Source of the DNA: an uncultured Bacteroidales bacterium
Lineage (GTDB): Bacteria > Bacteroidota > Bacteroidia > Bacteroidales > UBA932
Assembly (NCBI GenBank): GCA_900545245.1
Contig: UQYV01000009.1
Span: 27,054 to 91,053 of the forward strand
Reading direction: 5' to 3'
DNA length: 64,000 nucleotides
The notes below the pieces were generated by a model. The model had not been told where the DNA came from, searched no databases, and worked only from the letters and a program-made list of their open reading frames with translations. The translations under genes and the position numbers were made by a program. Shown piece after piece: positions 43,653-50,593 of this stretch. Numbering within the stretch: position 1 is the first letter of the stretch; each line of letters opens with the position of its first letter.

Positions 43653-44000
43653 ATGAGTAAAATATCAATCCGTTTCTTTGATGACCGGGAGGTCAGGGCC
43701 ATTTGGGATGAGGAGAATTCCAAATGGTGGTATAGTGTGCTCGATATTGTCGGTGTGCTGAATGCACAGGATGACTATACGAAGAATAGAAACTACTGGA
43801 AGTATCTGAAGGGGAAACTGAAGAAATCCGGCTCGCAGTTGGTTAGTGCGACTAACCAACTCAAATTGAAGGCAGCGGATGGCAAGTCATACGTATGTCT
43901 TGACCGCAAAGTTCTCTGTTGGAATAAAAATAGGGCTCAGAATTTTGTATTATGCGATAAAAACATTATGTTTGCGTTGCATAATGAATGTGATGTATGA
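43653..44000 (+). CDS. Truncated BRO-N (phage antirepressor-like) protein
   Basis: The protein has 115 residues from ATG 43653. The N-terminus (SKISIRFFDDREVRAIWDEE, then WWYSVLDIVGVL and YTKNRNYWKYLKGKLK) is the BRO-N/antirepressor fold seen in Bacteroidetes chromosomal and phage genes. After about residue 75 similarity to the family stops and the sequence becomes short and compositionally different (VLCWNKNRAQNFVLCDKN). The C-terminal half is therefore missing. Its stop overlaps the ATPase start by ATGA. It is probably a remnant joined to the ATPase module by recombination. Confidence 0.65.
   Translation: MSKISIRFFDDREVRAIWDEENSKWWYSVLDIVGVLNAQDDYTKNRNYWKYLKGKLKKSGSQLVSATNQLKLKAADGKSYVCLDRKVLCWNKNRAQNFVLCDKNIMFALHNECDV
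43944..43985 (+). promoter_or_regulatory. Promoter and 16-bp-spaced repeats before the third ATPase gene
   Basis: TTTG (43944-43947) and TATGTTTG (43967-43974) are spaced by 19 bp, a good promoter inside the 3' end of the BRO-N fragment. The hexamer ATTATG at 43949 and 43965 and ATAATG at 43981 are spaced by 16 bp. ATTATGC (43949) and GCATAAT (43979) are inverted. The repeats end 11 bp before ATG 43997. Confidence 0.5.
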
Positions 44001-45370
44001 AATTCGTTGATAGAATAGATGAAGCTGCACGATTAAAAGATGCTCTTACAAGAGAGAAGTCCTCGTTAGTCGTGATGTACGGTCGCAGACGCTTGGGTAA
44101 GTCAACGCTTATCAAATGTTTGTTGTCGGACAATGATGTTTATTTTCTTGCCGACCGTTCTGAAGGGCAACATCAGAGGGTATTGCTTGCGAAAGTGATT
44201 GCACAAATATTTCCGGATTTCGACAAACTGACATATCCGGATTGGGAATCTATATTTCGTGCGGTCAATTATCGGGCAGACAAGCGTTTTACTCTATGTC
44301 TGGATGAATTTCCATATCTTGTAGAGCAATCACCGGAGCTGCCGTCTGTGTTGCAGAAACTTGTTGATGAGAAGCAGTTGAAGTATAACTTTGTGCTTTG
44401 CGGTTCATCACAAAATATGATGTATGGGTTGTTCCTTGATTCTACTGCACCTCTATATGGGCGTGCTGATGAGATAATGAGGCTTGCACCGATACGTTTG
44501 CCGTATATTCAAGAGGCTTTGAACCTTGATGCGATTAGTGCCATTGAAGAGTATGCCCTATGGGGCGGTGTGCCGCGTTATTGGGAATTGAGGGAAAATA
44601 GAAGCTCGCTTGATGATGCCCTGTGGCGCAATATCCTTTCTGTAAATGGAACTCTTTATGAAGAGCCGATAAAATTGTTTCAGGATGATGTGAAGGATAT
44701 TGTCAAGACTTCAACGATAATGTCTTATATCGGTGATGGCGCAAATCGGCTTTCTGAGATTGCTGCACGATGCAATGAGCCGGCAACCAATCTGTCGCGT
44801 CCATTGAAGAAACTTATCGATCTCGGATTCTTGGAGAAAGATGTTCCGTTCGGGATTGATGAAAAGAATGCGAAAAAGAGTCTATATAAGATAGCCGATC
44901 CGTTTATGGCATTCTACTATCAGTTTGTTGTGCCTAACCGTTCGTTCATTGAACTTGGTCGTCGTTTGCCCATAGAGCAGGCTTTGACTGCTCGTTTTTC
45001 TGAGTATGTGAGTATGCAATGGGAAAAACTGTGCCGGGATGCCGTTACAGGAAATATTGTCAATGGAGTAGTTTATGGCAAGGCGAAGCGCTGGTGGGGT
45101 TCTGTTCTCAATGTGGATAAGAAGCCGGAACAGGTGGAGTTTGATGTAATGGCCGAATCGCTTGACAAAAAGTATCTGCTGGTTGGCGAGTGCAAATGGA
45201 CAAATCAAGAGAATGGTAAACAGTTAACAACTGAACTTCTTCGCAAAGCTAATTTATTGCCGTTTGCCAAGAACTATACCATCGTTCCGATGTTGTTCCT
45301 TAAGAATACTCCGAAAGATGATGTCGGGGATGTGATGCTTCCGGAAAATGTTGTTAAAATGCTGAGGTGA
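43997..45370 (+). CDS. Archaeal-type ATPase with DUF234-like nuclease-fold tail (3 of 4)
   Basis: The 457-residue protein has Walker A YGRRRLGKST (28-37), FTLCLDEFPYLVE as Walker B, and FVLCGSSQNMMYGL. A winged helix follows (LSEIAARCNEPATNLSRPLKK). The C-terminal DUF234-like domain has EFDVMAESLDKKYLLVGECKW, where E-x-K fits a PD-(D/E)xK nuclease-like fold. Its start codon is embedded in the stop of the BRO-N fragment (ATGA). It lies between two copies of the mcrC tail. The biological role of this clade is poorly known; DNA binding and ATP-dependent remodelling or cleavage are inferred. Confidence 0.88.
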   Translation: MKFVDRIDEAARLKDALTREKSSLVVMYGRRRLGKSTLIKCLLSDNDVYFLADRSEGQHQRVLLAKVIAQIFPDFDKLTYPDWESIFRAVNYRADKRFTLCLDEFPYLVEQSPELPSVLQKLVDEKQLKYNFVLCGSSQNMMYGLFLDSTAPLYGRADEIMRLAPIRLPYIQEALNLDAISAIEEYALWGGVPRYWELRENRSSLDDALWRNILSVNGTLYEEPIKLFQDDVKDIVKTSTIMSYIGDGANRLSEIAARCNEPATNLSRPLKKLIDLGFLEKDVPFGIDEKNAKKSLYKIADPFMAFYYQFVVPNRSFIELGRRLPIEQALTARFSEYVSMQWEKLCRDAVTGNIVNGVVYGKAKRWWGSVLNVDKKPEQVEFDVMAESLDKKYLLVGECKWTNQENGKQLTTELLRKANLLPFAKNYTIVPMLFLKNTPKDDVGDVMLPENVVKMLR

Positions 45371-45374
45371 ATTT

Positions 45375-45409
45375 GGCACTCTTATGCTCGCAGTTGAAAA
45401 GGAACATCC
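45375..45409 (+). repeat. Right copy of the duplicated mcrC tail
   Basis: This non-coding 35-bp segment starts 5 bp after the ATPase stop and matches 43453-43487 at 32 of 35 positions. It marks the right edge of an insertion or recombination of the BRO-N/ATPase segment (about 1.9 kb between copies). Confidence 0.8.
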
Positions 45410-45463
45410 AAATTGCCTTTCAAAAAACTTGTTCCGTTTCGCGACGATTCTTACCTTCGTGTT

Positions 45464-46123
45464 ATGAAAATGTCGATTCCATTTGCGCAGGATTGTTTTG
45501 CGCGTTTTAATGATTTGTGTTTCAATGGGGTGTTGCCTGCGGTGCCGATGGTTCTGACGAGTGCGACGAGTTTTCTCGGGAAGTTGCGCTATTCGAAAGT
45601 GGGGCGGAGGTTGACGGGGACGAGAAATGTCGATTTCCAGATTCGTTTGAGTTCGGAATTTGATCTGACGGCGGAGGAGTGGGAGGATGTCATCATTCAC
45701 GAGATGATACACCTTTATATCGCAAGTGGGAATATGAAGGATTCATCGTCGCACGGGAGGATTTTTCGGACGATGATGAACGAAATCAATTCAAAATATG
45801 GTCGGCATATTGTTGTGAGTCACCGCATTAAGCCTTCGGATGATTCTCCTCGTCTCACACGTTCGCGATTACATTCCATTTTTGTCTCGACATTTCCGGA
45901 CGGAGAGAGGGGAGTGACGGTTTGTTCGGCGACGATGGCGCAGCGAATCCGTTTCGGCCTGCGGAACTCCTATGCTTTGACTTCCATCCGGTGGTATGTG
46001 AGCGACGATGTCTTTTTCAACCGTTACCCTCATTCGCGTTTGCCACGAATCTATATGATTTCCCCCGAAGAACTTGATGCCCATCTTGGCTCGGCCATTG
46101 AAATCTATGATATTCAGCCATAG
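45464..46123 (+). CDS. SprT-like zinc metalloprotease-domain protein
   Basis: The protein has 219 residues from ATG 45464; ATG 45470 and an upstream TTG at 45413 are alternatives. The centre carries the zinc-protease motif H-E-M-I-H in VIIHEMIHLYIASG, followed by SSHGRIFRTMMNEIN with a third His, as in SprT/Spartan folds. The C-terminus (DELDAHLGSA-like end) lacks a Cys4 zinc ribbon. SprT-like domains in eukaryotes cleave DNA-protein crosslinks; in bacterial defence islands the target is unknown. The 3' end forms the left 16-bp repeat (46116-46131). Confidence 0.82.
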   Translation: MKMSIPFAQDCFARFNDLCFNGVLPAVPMVLTSATSFLGKLRYSKVGRRLTGTRNVDFQIRLSSEFDLTAEEWEDVIIHEMIHLYIASGNMKDSSSHGRIFRTMMNEINSKYGRHIVVSHRIKPSDDSPRLTRSRLHSIFVSTFPDGERGVTVCSATMAQRIRFGLRNSYALTSIRWYVSDDVFFNRYPHSRLPRIYMISPEELDAHLGSAIEIYDIQP

Positions 46124-46131
46124 GGTACCTA
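46116..46131. repeat. Left 16-bp direct repeat flanking the AbiEi/phosphoesterase pair
   Basis: AGCCATAGGGTACCTA spans the last codon and stop of the SprT-like gene. An identical copy lies at 47616-47631. The core TAGGGTACCTA is nearly palindromic. The location at a gene 3' end with duplication on the far side of a cassette is the pattern left by site-specific integration. Confidence 0.8.
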
Positions 46132-46190
46132 GATTATTTTCCACACCGGCGTTCCTTGAGAGGTCGGTCAAAAATCAGAAAAGGATATAA

Positions 46191-46967
46191 TTATCGGATC
46201 TCCTTGAATTCCATAATGTCAAGCATTGAGAAGAGGATGCCTTCTATCTCCGCCGTCCAGCTTCTGTGAAAGTGGCCGTAGTACCAATGTGAGACTGGAT
46301 GCCCATCTGCCTTCAGGTGATTGAAGATCTTGTCTATTGTCTGGCGTTCATCATCAATGTCAGCGAGCAATTTGTCGTCCCATTCAGCCCAATTCGCTAT
46401 ACCGTCCTTGGATATCAGTTCGCAGAATGATGGGGCAGTATGGGTGATGACCATATCAATCTTGAACTCCTTGCTGATTTCGTTGAGCAATGGCTCATTG
46501 TATACAGGAATTTCATTCGGCCAATATGAAGCGACTTTGGAGATGCGATTCCGATTGTCGTATTTCTGCCTGTCGTAACGGTCTATGCTGATGGCCCCAC
46601 CTATGCAAAGGATGTTGTGCTCACATGCTTGAATTATACTGTAATCAGGAATCGTGCGAAAACGTTCGTGAGAGATTCTTTCCTCATTAAAATATGCAGG
46701 ATCATCGTGATTGCCACGAACCATCACAACCCAATTGTTTGCCTTGCTAAGACGCGAAGAGTTATGGCTGAAGATGATGTCATAGTACCCTGGCTTTTCA
46801 AAGCCAAATCCACAGTCGCCGGCAATGATAAGCAAGGTGTCAGTCATTTGATATTGGACACACATCCTGTATATCACTGCGTTAAATTCTCCATGAATGT
46901 CGCCGCAGACTACTATGTTCTTCGCTTTTGGAAATGAGTATGTTTTGAGAGTCTTTTTCTTTCCCAT
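46191..46967 (-). CDS. Calcineurin-like metallophosphoesterase, partner of AbiEi
   Basis: The protein has 258 residues from ATG 46967. The metal-ligand motifs are VVCGDIHGE, IAGDCGFGFE, MVRGNHDDP, VITHTAPS and YGHFHRS, all intact, in the compact serine/threonine-phosphatase-like layout. There is no signal peptide, so it is cytosolic. It begins just after the AbiEi stop (1-bp gap) and must be co-translated. In classical AbiE systems the second gene is a nucleotidyltransferase toxin; here a phosphoesterase takes that position. A toxin or effector role is inference from context. Confidence 0.88.
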   Translation of the reverse strand: MGKKKTLKTYSFPKAKNIVVCGDIHGEFNAVIYRMCVQYQMTDTLLIIAGDCGFGFEKPGYYDIIFSHNSSRLSKANNWVVMVRGNHDDPAYFNEERISHERFRTIPDYSIIQACEHNILCIGGAISIDRYDRQKYDNRNRISKVASYWPNEIPVYNEPLLNEISKEFKIDMVITHTAPSFCELISKDGIANWAEWDDKLLADIDDERQTIDKIFNHLKADGHPVSHWYYGHFHRSWTAEIEGILFSMLDIMEFKEIR

Positions 46968-46968
46968 A

Positions 46969-47547
46969 CTATAGTCCCATTTCAAGGTATTGTCTCATTG
47001 TTGAAAGTATTCTCATCTGTTTTGCGAAATCCATTAGGAGAGATATATTCCGCTCTTTGCGCTTGAGGTAGTTTTTGAGAATTTCTATCGCTACTTCTGT
47101 TCCGATTTTGTTACGGAATTTAATGGCGTCACAAACGGATTTTTCAATACAGAATATTTTAACTTTATGGTTTGCTATCTCGATCTCTTCAACTCCCATT
47201 GTGCAGTATTTCTCCTGCCAGTAGCAAAGAATGATTCCCATTATCTCAGGAACAACAACTTTTCTGTGCTTTTCTATTGCTATATAAAATCCATCAGGAA
47301 TCTGGGTCGTCAGCCCATAATAGTCCCATGCGGAGTACAGGCAAACTACCCCACCGGGTACTATTCTTGCAACATCAATCATTGTGCTGGCGAGCTCTTC
47401 AGGCAGCATATATACTCCGTTTTTTATTCTTATAACATTCCCAGATTTAATCTCCTTGTTAATGTTATAATAAGCTCGAGGTTCTTGGAGTTCATAACTT
47501 CTTATTACGCCTCCGCTTTTTGTGAGGGCACGATGAATTTTATCCAT
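46969..47547 (-). CDS. AbiEi-type antitoxin / transcriptional regulator
   Basis: The protein has 192 residues from ATG 47547. The N-terminal winged helix (MDKIHRALTKSGGVIRSYEL, then NVIRIKNGVYMLPEE) and the conserved middle ARIVPGGVVCLYSAWDYYGL fit the type IV antitoxin AbiEi family. The C-terminal domain includes KIFCIEKSVCDAIKFRNKIG, the usual AbiEi_4/DUF4095-type segment. Such proteins repress their own promoter and neutralise the partner. A palindrome ATTTGT-TT-ACAAAT overlaps its promoter (47556-47572). Confidence 0.85.
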   Translation of the reverse strand: MDKIHRALTKSGGVIRSYELQEPRAYYNINKEIKSGNVIRIKNGVYMLPEELASTMIDVARIVPGGVVCLYSAWDYYGLTTQIPDGFYIAIEKHRKVVVPEIMGIILCYWQEKYCTMGVEEIEIANHKVKIFCIEKSVCDAIKFRNKIGTEVAIEILKNYLKRKERNISLLMDFAKQMRILSTMRQYLEMGL

Positions 47548-47555
47548 AGTCAACT

Positions 47556-47572
47556 ATTTGTTTACAAATATA
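47556..47572 (-). promoter_or_regulatory. AbiEi promoter -7 box overlapping a palindrome
   Basis: On the minus strand TATATTTG (47572-47565) matches TAnnTTTG. The inverted repeat ATTTGT-TT-ACAAAT (47556-47569) overlaps it and the likely transcription start, 8 bp from the ATG. This suits autorepression by the AbiEi winged helix. Confidence 0.55.
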
Positions 47573-47615
47573 CGGCTAATTTTAAAAATAGCAGTAGTTT
47601 TTTAGCGATTTTTTG

Positions 47616-47631
47616 AGCCATAGGGTACCTA
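47616..47631. repeat. Right 16-bp direct repeat flanking the AbiEi/phosphoesterase pair
   Basis: It is identical to 46116-46131 (AGCCATAGGGTACCTA), 1.5 kb away. Here it is not part of a gene, as expected for the duplicated copy. Confidence 0.8.
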
Positions 47632-47690
47632 AGTCTTAAATCAGCTTAGTCATAATATTTTCGGTGTCCCCAAATTATTTTCATTAAAAA

Positions 47691-47737
47691 TGCCGAAATT
47701 CTCAGTTTTTATTTACGCTGTTATGCCGAAATTCTCA
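47691..47737. repeat. Two-copy direct repeat, period 33 bp, without an adjacent ATPase gene
   Basis: TGCCGAAATTCTCA occurs at 47691-47704 and 47724-47737 with a 19-bp linker. It lies in the 257-bp gap 47548-47804, where no gene is visible. CCCCAAATT upstream and AATTGTGGGG downstream give partial outer symmetry. The spacing is like that of the arrays before two ATPase genes in this window. Confidence 0.65.
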
Positions 47738-47764
47738 AATTGTGGGGTATTTTCAAAAACTTGC

Positions 47765-47795
47765 TAGCTATAGTGATACTTAGATTATTTCGCAA
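47765..47795. repeat. Diverged third copy of the 16-bp repeat region
   Basis: AGCTATAGTGATACTTAG followed by ATTATTT resembles the sequence from 46116 onward (AGCCATAGGGTACCTAG, ATTATTT) over about 30 bp with several mismatches. It lies 10 bp before the YiiX-like stop. It may be an older integration scar. Confidence 0.45.
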
Positions 47796-47804
47796 ACCAG
47801 AGAT

Positions 47805-48596
47805 TCAATACCGATGAACTTCCACGAGGCAACTTTCGTGGGCGAGGTCGTTGGGATTGGTGCCGGGGGTGCCTTGGGGGATTTCTTCACCGATGGTGGA
47901 GAAGAGATCGGTCCAGAATTGGGGGAATGTTCTGTCGGGGGAGAGGAAATTCATCGGGCGGGATTTGAAGATGTGGTCTCCGGCGGGGGTGAGGTAGGAT
48001 TCGTAGATTAGTTCGGAGCAATAGAGCTTGTTGTTGTCGGGGAGGTAGGACCAGTCGTAGGGGAGTCCGAGCATTGATTCCGCGCGGTGTACTGCCTCTT
48101 TGACGCTGAAATCGCAATTAACTCTCATCACCACGACTCCGGCGCCTTTCACGCCGGCAGAGTTTCCGTTTTCTCCTCCCAAATGCCTTCTTCCCTTTGT
48201 CCAAAGCCCCTTCTTTCCTCCACAAAAACTACTACTCTCCGTGGCTTTGTTTTTCACGGAGAGTCTCTCTGCTAAAAACTCCTCAAGCGAAATTCGTCGC
48301 ACCCCATCTTTCGGGCAGGCTTCAATCACAAATGGCTTCCCGTTGTCGAAACAGACCATTGCCACATGGTCGTATGAGAGGGAGTCTGAGCTTGCGGTGG
48401 CCTCAGAGATGGCTTCACTCATCGGGGAATCTCCGGAGATGCAGAAAAGAAGGTCTCCTTCTTTTGGGGCGAATGTCTTTGGGTGACAGGCGCTTAGTGA
48501 CACGATTGTGATAAGTGATGTGATTGCGATAAGTGTCACGGAAGTCAGCGTCCTTTGCCACCATATTGTCGGTTTGTCGAAAATCTTTCCTTGCAT
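47805..48596 (-). CDS. YiiX/YebB-like NlpC/P60-superfamily cysteine hydrolase lipoprotein
   Basis: The protein has 263 residues from ATG 48596. It has a lipoprotein signal (ITIVSLSAC) and a permuted NlpC/P60 (YiiX-type) catalytic pattern: EGDLLFCISGD, then a His in LSYDHVAMVC, and the nucleophile Cys in NKLYCSELIYESY. AESMLGLPYDWSYLP is a family hallmark. Exported members are thought to hydrolyse amide or ester bonds in cell-wall or lipid substrates. A longer upstream open frame exists but has no start features and reads as arginine-rich antisense sequence. It follows the DUF3137 gene by 35 bp. Confidence 0.85.
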   Translation of the reverse strand: MQGKIFDKPTIWWQRTLTSVTLIAITSLITIVSLSACHPKTFAPKEGDLLFCISGDSPMSEAISEATASSDSLSYDHVAMVCFDNGKPFVIEACPKDGVRRISLEEFLAERLSVKNKATESSSFCGGKKGLWTKGRRHLGGENGNSAGVKGAGVVVMRVNCDFSVKEAVHRAESMLGLPYDWSYLPDNNKLYCSELIYESYLTPAGDHIFKSRPMNFLSPDRTFPQFWTDLFSTIGEEIPQGTPGTNPNDLAHESCLVEVHRY

Positions 48597-48631
48597 ATTC
48601 TTTTTCGAGGGTTCTGGGGCGGAGATGCAAA

Positions 48632-50404
48632 TCAACGGAAGTCCGAGATTAGGATACGCCTGCGGAAGCGAGAGACAGGGTAGCTGTCTTCGCGGATGAC
48701 TTCTTTGTCCTTGTCTGGCATTTCCCGGATTGTGACTGTGCTGTCGCGGCTCACCGGGTCGTAGCGGGTCCATTCGACAGGCACATCGTGGAAGCGGCCG
48801 TCTCCGCCATAGACACTCACATAATCCACCATCGGGGTGCCGGAGAAACCGTTGGCAGTGACCACGATGTTTTTTTCTCCCTTGTCGTTGTCGCTTAACT
48901 CGCTTGTTTTCAAAATGTTCTCTGTGATTGAGTCGGGGTGGGCGAAACGGGCGTCGCCTTGGTAGTTTGCGAGTGATTCCCACTCCCAGAAGGAAGAGTT
49001 TTGCAGAAGCTTTGCACCATAGATTTCTTTGCGGGTACGGGTCTGCTGGTAGAGCGGAATCGCCAGAAGGGGAGCGAAAGCGAAGTAGATTTGACGGAAG
49101 TAGTCTTCGTTGGTGCTGACGAAGTTTTGCCTCACCTTCTCAAGACATATCCCTTTAAATTGTTGAGGGTCGGTGTCTATGTTGAAAATCTGGAGATGTT
49201 GTGGAAAAACGACATTAATCATCTTTTCTTTCACCACGGAGAAGTCGTCGCCGTAGCCGATGCTGCGGTCGCGCATCAGTTTCAGTATGTTGCTTTGTGC
49301 GAGCGGGGTGAAGAGGAGGCGGAATTCGACTTCGTTGTTGCGGTCTTTGGTGTTGAACATCACTTCGAATTCCTGGTTGGACATCATCGTGTAGTCGCTA
49401 TCGTCGTCGAGTTTGCGGGAGAATTTCTCCAGATTCCGCTTTTTGATACTTTTGCGTATGCCGGTTATCATCGAATCTCCGTCGAGGCCTTCGGGAGTTC
49501 GGGTGAAGCGGAGATTTGGCGCCGCTTCGTTAGCATACATTATGAATGTCCTGTTGCCGTATTCGGGGCACGGCTTCGTGACGCAGGCGGTGAGAGTTTC
49601 GCTGCGGGTCACAGGGTAGCTGTTTCCTTTGTCGTCCCGTTCATATTCGGTCCAAAAGATTGTCTTGTAGCCGGTGTAGGTCTTCATACCCATTGAAAAC
49701 TTCTTGACTGTGGCTATGACGAAGGGGTTGCCTTTGATTTCTCCGCTATGGGCGAAGAGAACAGAGGAATCGTTGTTGAGAAAGCCGGTGTAGCCGAATT
49801 CTTGGCAGAGCTGTTTGAGGCGGGCTGCGTTGAAGTAGGGGTCGAAGTGGATGTTTGGGACAGTCTTTTCGATGAGTTTGGTGGGCATATCCCAGCTGAA
49901 GAGTTCGTTGAGGGGAGCCATCTGCCGTGTGGCCTCGTCGCGCATTTCTTTCACTTTGTTTTCAAGCTCTTCGAGCAAAGATTTCATTACCCCGATTTTC
50001 TTTCGGACGATGGTGAATGCGAGGACAATGAGCGCGACTCCCACAGCCACTGCGCTGACTATGAGAGCGATGAGGTTGCCTGTCTCGAACCCTGTGGATG
50101 CCCAGTATACGGAGATCTCGTCTAAGAAAAACAGCGGCACGAACAACGCCACACCAGTCAGAATCATCAGCACCATCAGTGTCTTCATTCCGAAGAGTTT
50201 GCTGTTGTGGCTTTCGATTTCCCTGATTGTGTGGGCAATCTCGTCGCAGAGTTTTTTGTTGGCGGCGGCGTCAATCCCGGCTTTGGCCTCCATCTGCGCG
50301 AAAGTTTCTTCGGCTTTTGCGCGGAAGGCGGCTTTCAGCTGGTCGCGGTATAGGTCCAGGGGTTCATATATATCATCCATAAATTTGGCTTCTTTTGGGT
50401 CCAT
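48632..50404 (-). CDS. DUF3137 membrane protein
   Basis: The protein has 590 residues from ATG 50404. A helical N-terminus is followed by two membrane helices at about 75-97 and 110-132 (FGMKTLMVLMILTGVALFVP, LIVSAVAVGVALIVLAFTIV). A long cytosolic part contains the DUF3137-type region (FARHSG-like DNDSSVLFAHSGEIKG, then TIFWTEYERDDKG). It is encoded directly downstream of LemA, a common pairing in Bacteroidetes and Firmicutes, but no biochemical role is known. The start region is duplicated in a 98-bp tandem repeat (50381-50576). Confidence 0.75.
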   Translation of the reverse strand: MDPKEAKFMDDIYEPLDLYRDQLKAAFRAKAEETFAQMEAKAGIDAAANKKLCDEIAHTIREIESHNSKLFGMKTLMVLMILTGVALFVPLFFLDEISVYWASTGFETGNLIALIVSAVAVGVALIVLAFTIVRKKIGVMKSLLEELENKVKEMRDEATRQMAPLNELFSWDMPTKLIEKTVPNIHFDPYFNAARLKQLCQEFGYTGFLNNDSSVLFAHSGEIKGNPFVIATVKKFSMGMKTYTGYKTIFWTEYERDDKGNSYPVTRSETLTACVTKPCPEYGNRTFIMYANEAAPNLRFTRTPEGLDGDSMITGIRKSIKKRNLEKFSRKLDDDSDYTMMSNQEFEVMFNTKDRNNEVEFRLLFTPLAQSNILKLMRDRSIGYGDDFSVVKEKMINVVFPQHLQIFNIDTDPQQFKGICLEKVRQNFVSTNEDYFRQIYFAFAPLLAIPLYQQTRTRKEIYGAKLLQNSSFWEWESLANYQGDARFAHPDSITENILKTSELSDNDKGEKNIVVTANGFSGTPMVDYVSVYGGDGRFHDVPVEWTRYDPVSRDSTVTIREMPDKDKEVIREDSYPVSRFRRRILISDFR

Positions 50405-50576
50405 ATTCACTTCCTCATCAGTCGAGTACTCCAGTACACTCCTTCTTCGAAAGCGAATCTGCCCTCAAAAATAATCTCAAATTTGGCTTCTTTTTGGTCC
50501 ATATTCACTTTCTCATCAGTCGAGTACTCCAGTACACTCCTTCTTCGGAAGTGAATCTGCCCTCAAAAATAATCTC
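50381..50576. repeat. 98-bp tandem duplication over the start of the DUF3137 gene
   Basis: Copy 1 (50381-50478) contains the true start codon and the first eight codons; copy 2 (50479-50576) lies just upstream. They differ at four of 98 positions. The event duplicated the leader plus the initiation region, producing a second initiation site. Confidence 0.9.
50407..50502 (-). other. Short upstream ORF (31 codons) created by the 98-bp duplication
   Basis: The upstream repeat copy carries ATG GAC CAA AAA GAA GCC, equivalent to the DUF3137 start, and stays open for 31 codons to a TGA ending 2 bp before the main ATG at 50404. It could act as a leader peptide coupling translation of DUF3137 to LemA, or it may be silent. 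Confidence 0.45.
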
Positions 50577-50593
50577 AAATCAAATCTCAAATC

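Noticed and set aside
46132..47615. Insertion sequence between the 16-bp repeats
   Set aside because: There is no transposase and there are no terminal inverted repeats. The only genes are AbiEi and the phosphoesterase, and 16 bp is long for a target-site duplication.
48597..48983. 5' extension of the YiiX-like gene, adding 129 residues
   Set aside because: The extension is Arg/Pro/His-rich, opposes nothing conserved, and lies inside the DUF3137 coding region. The lipoprotein signal begins at ATG 48596.
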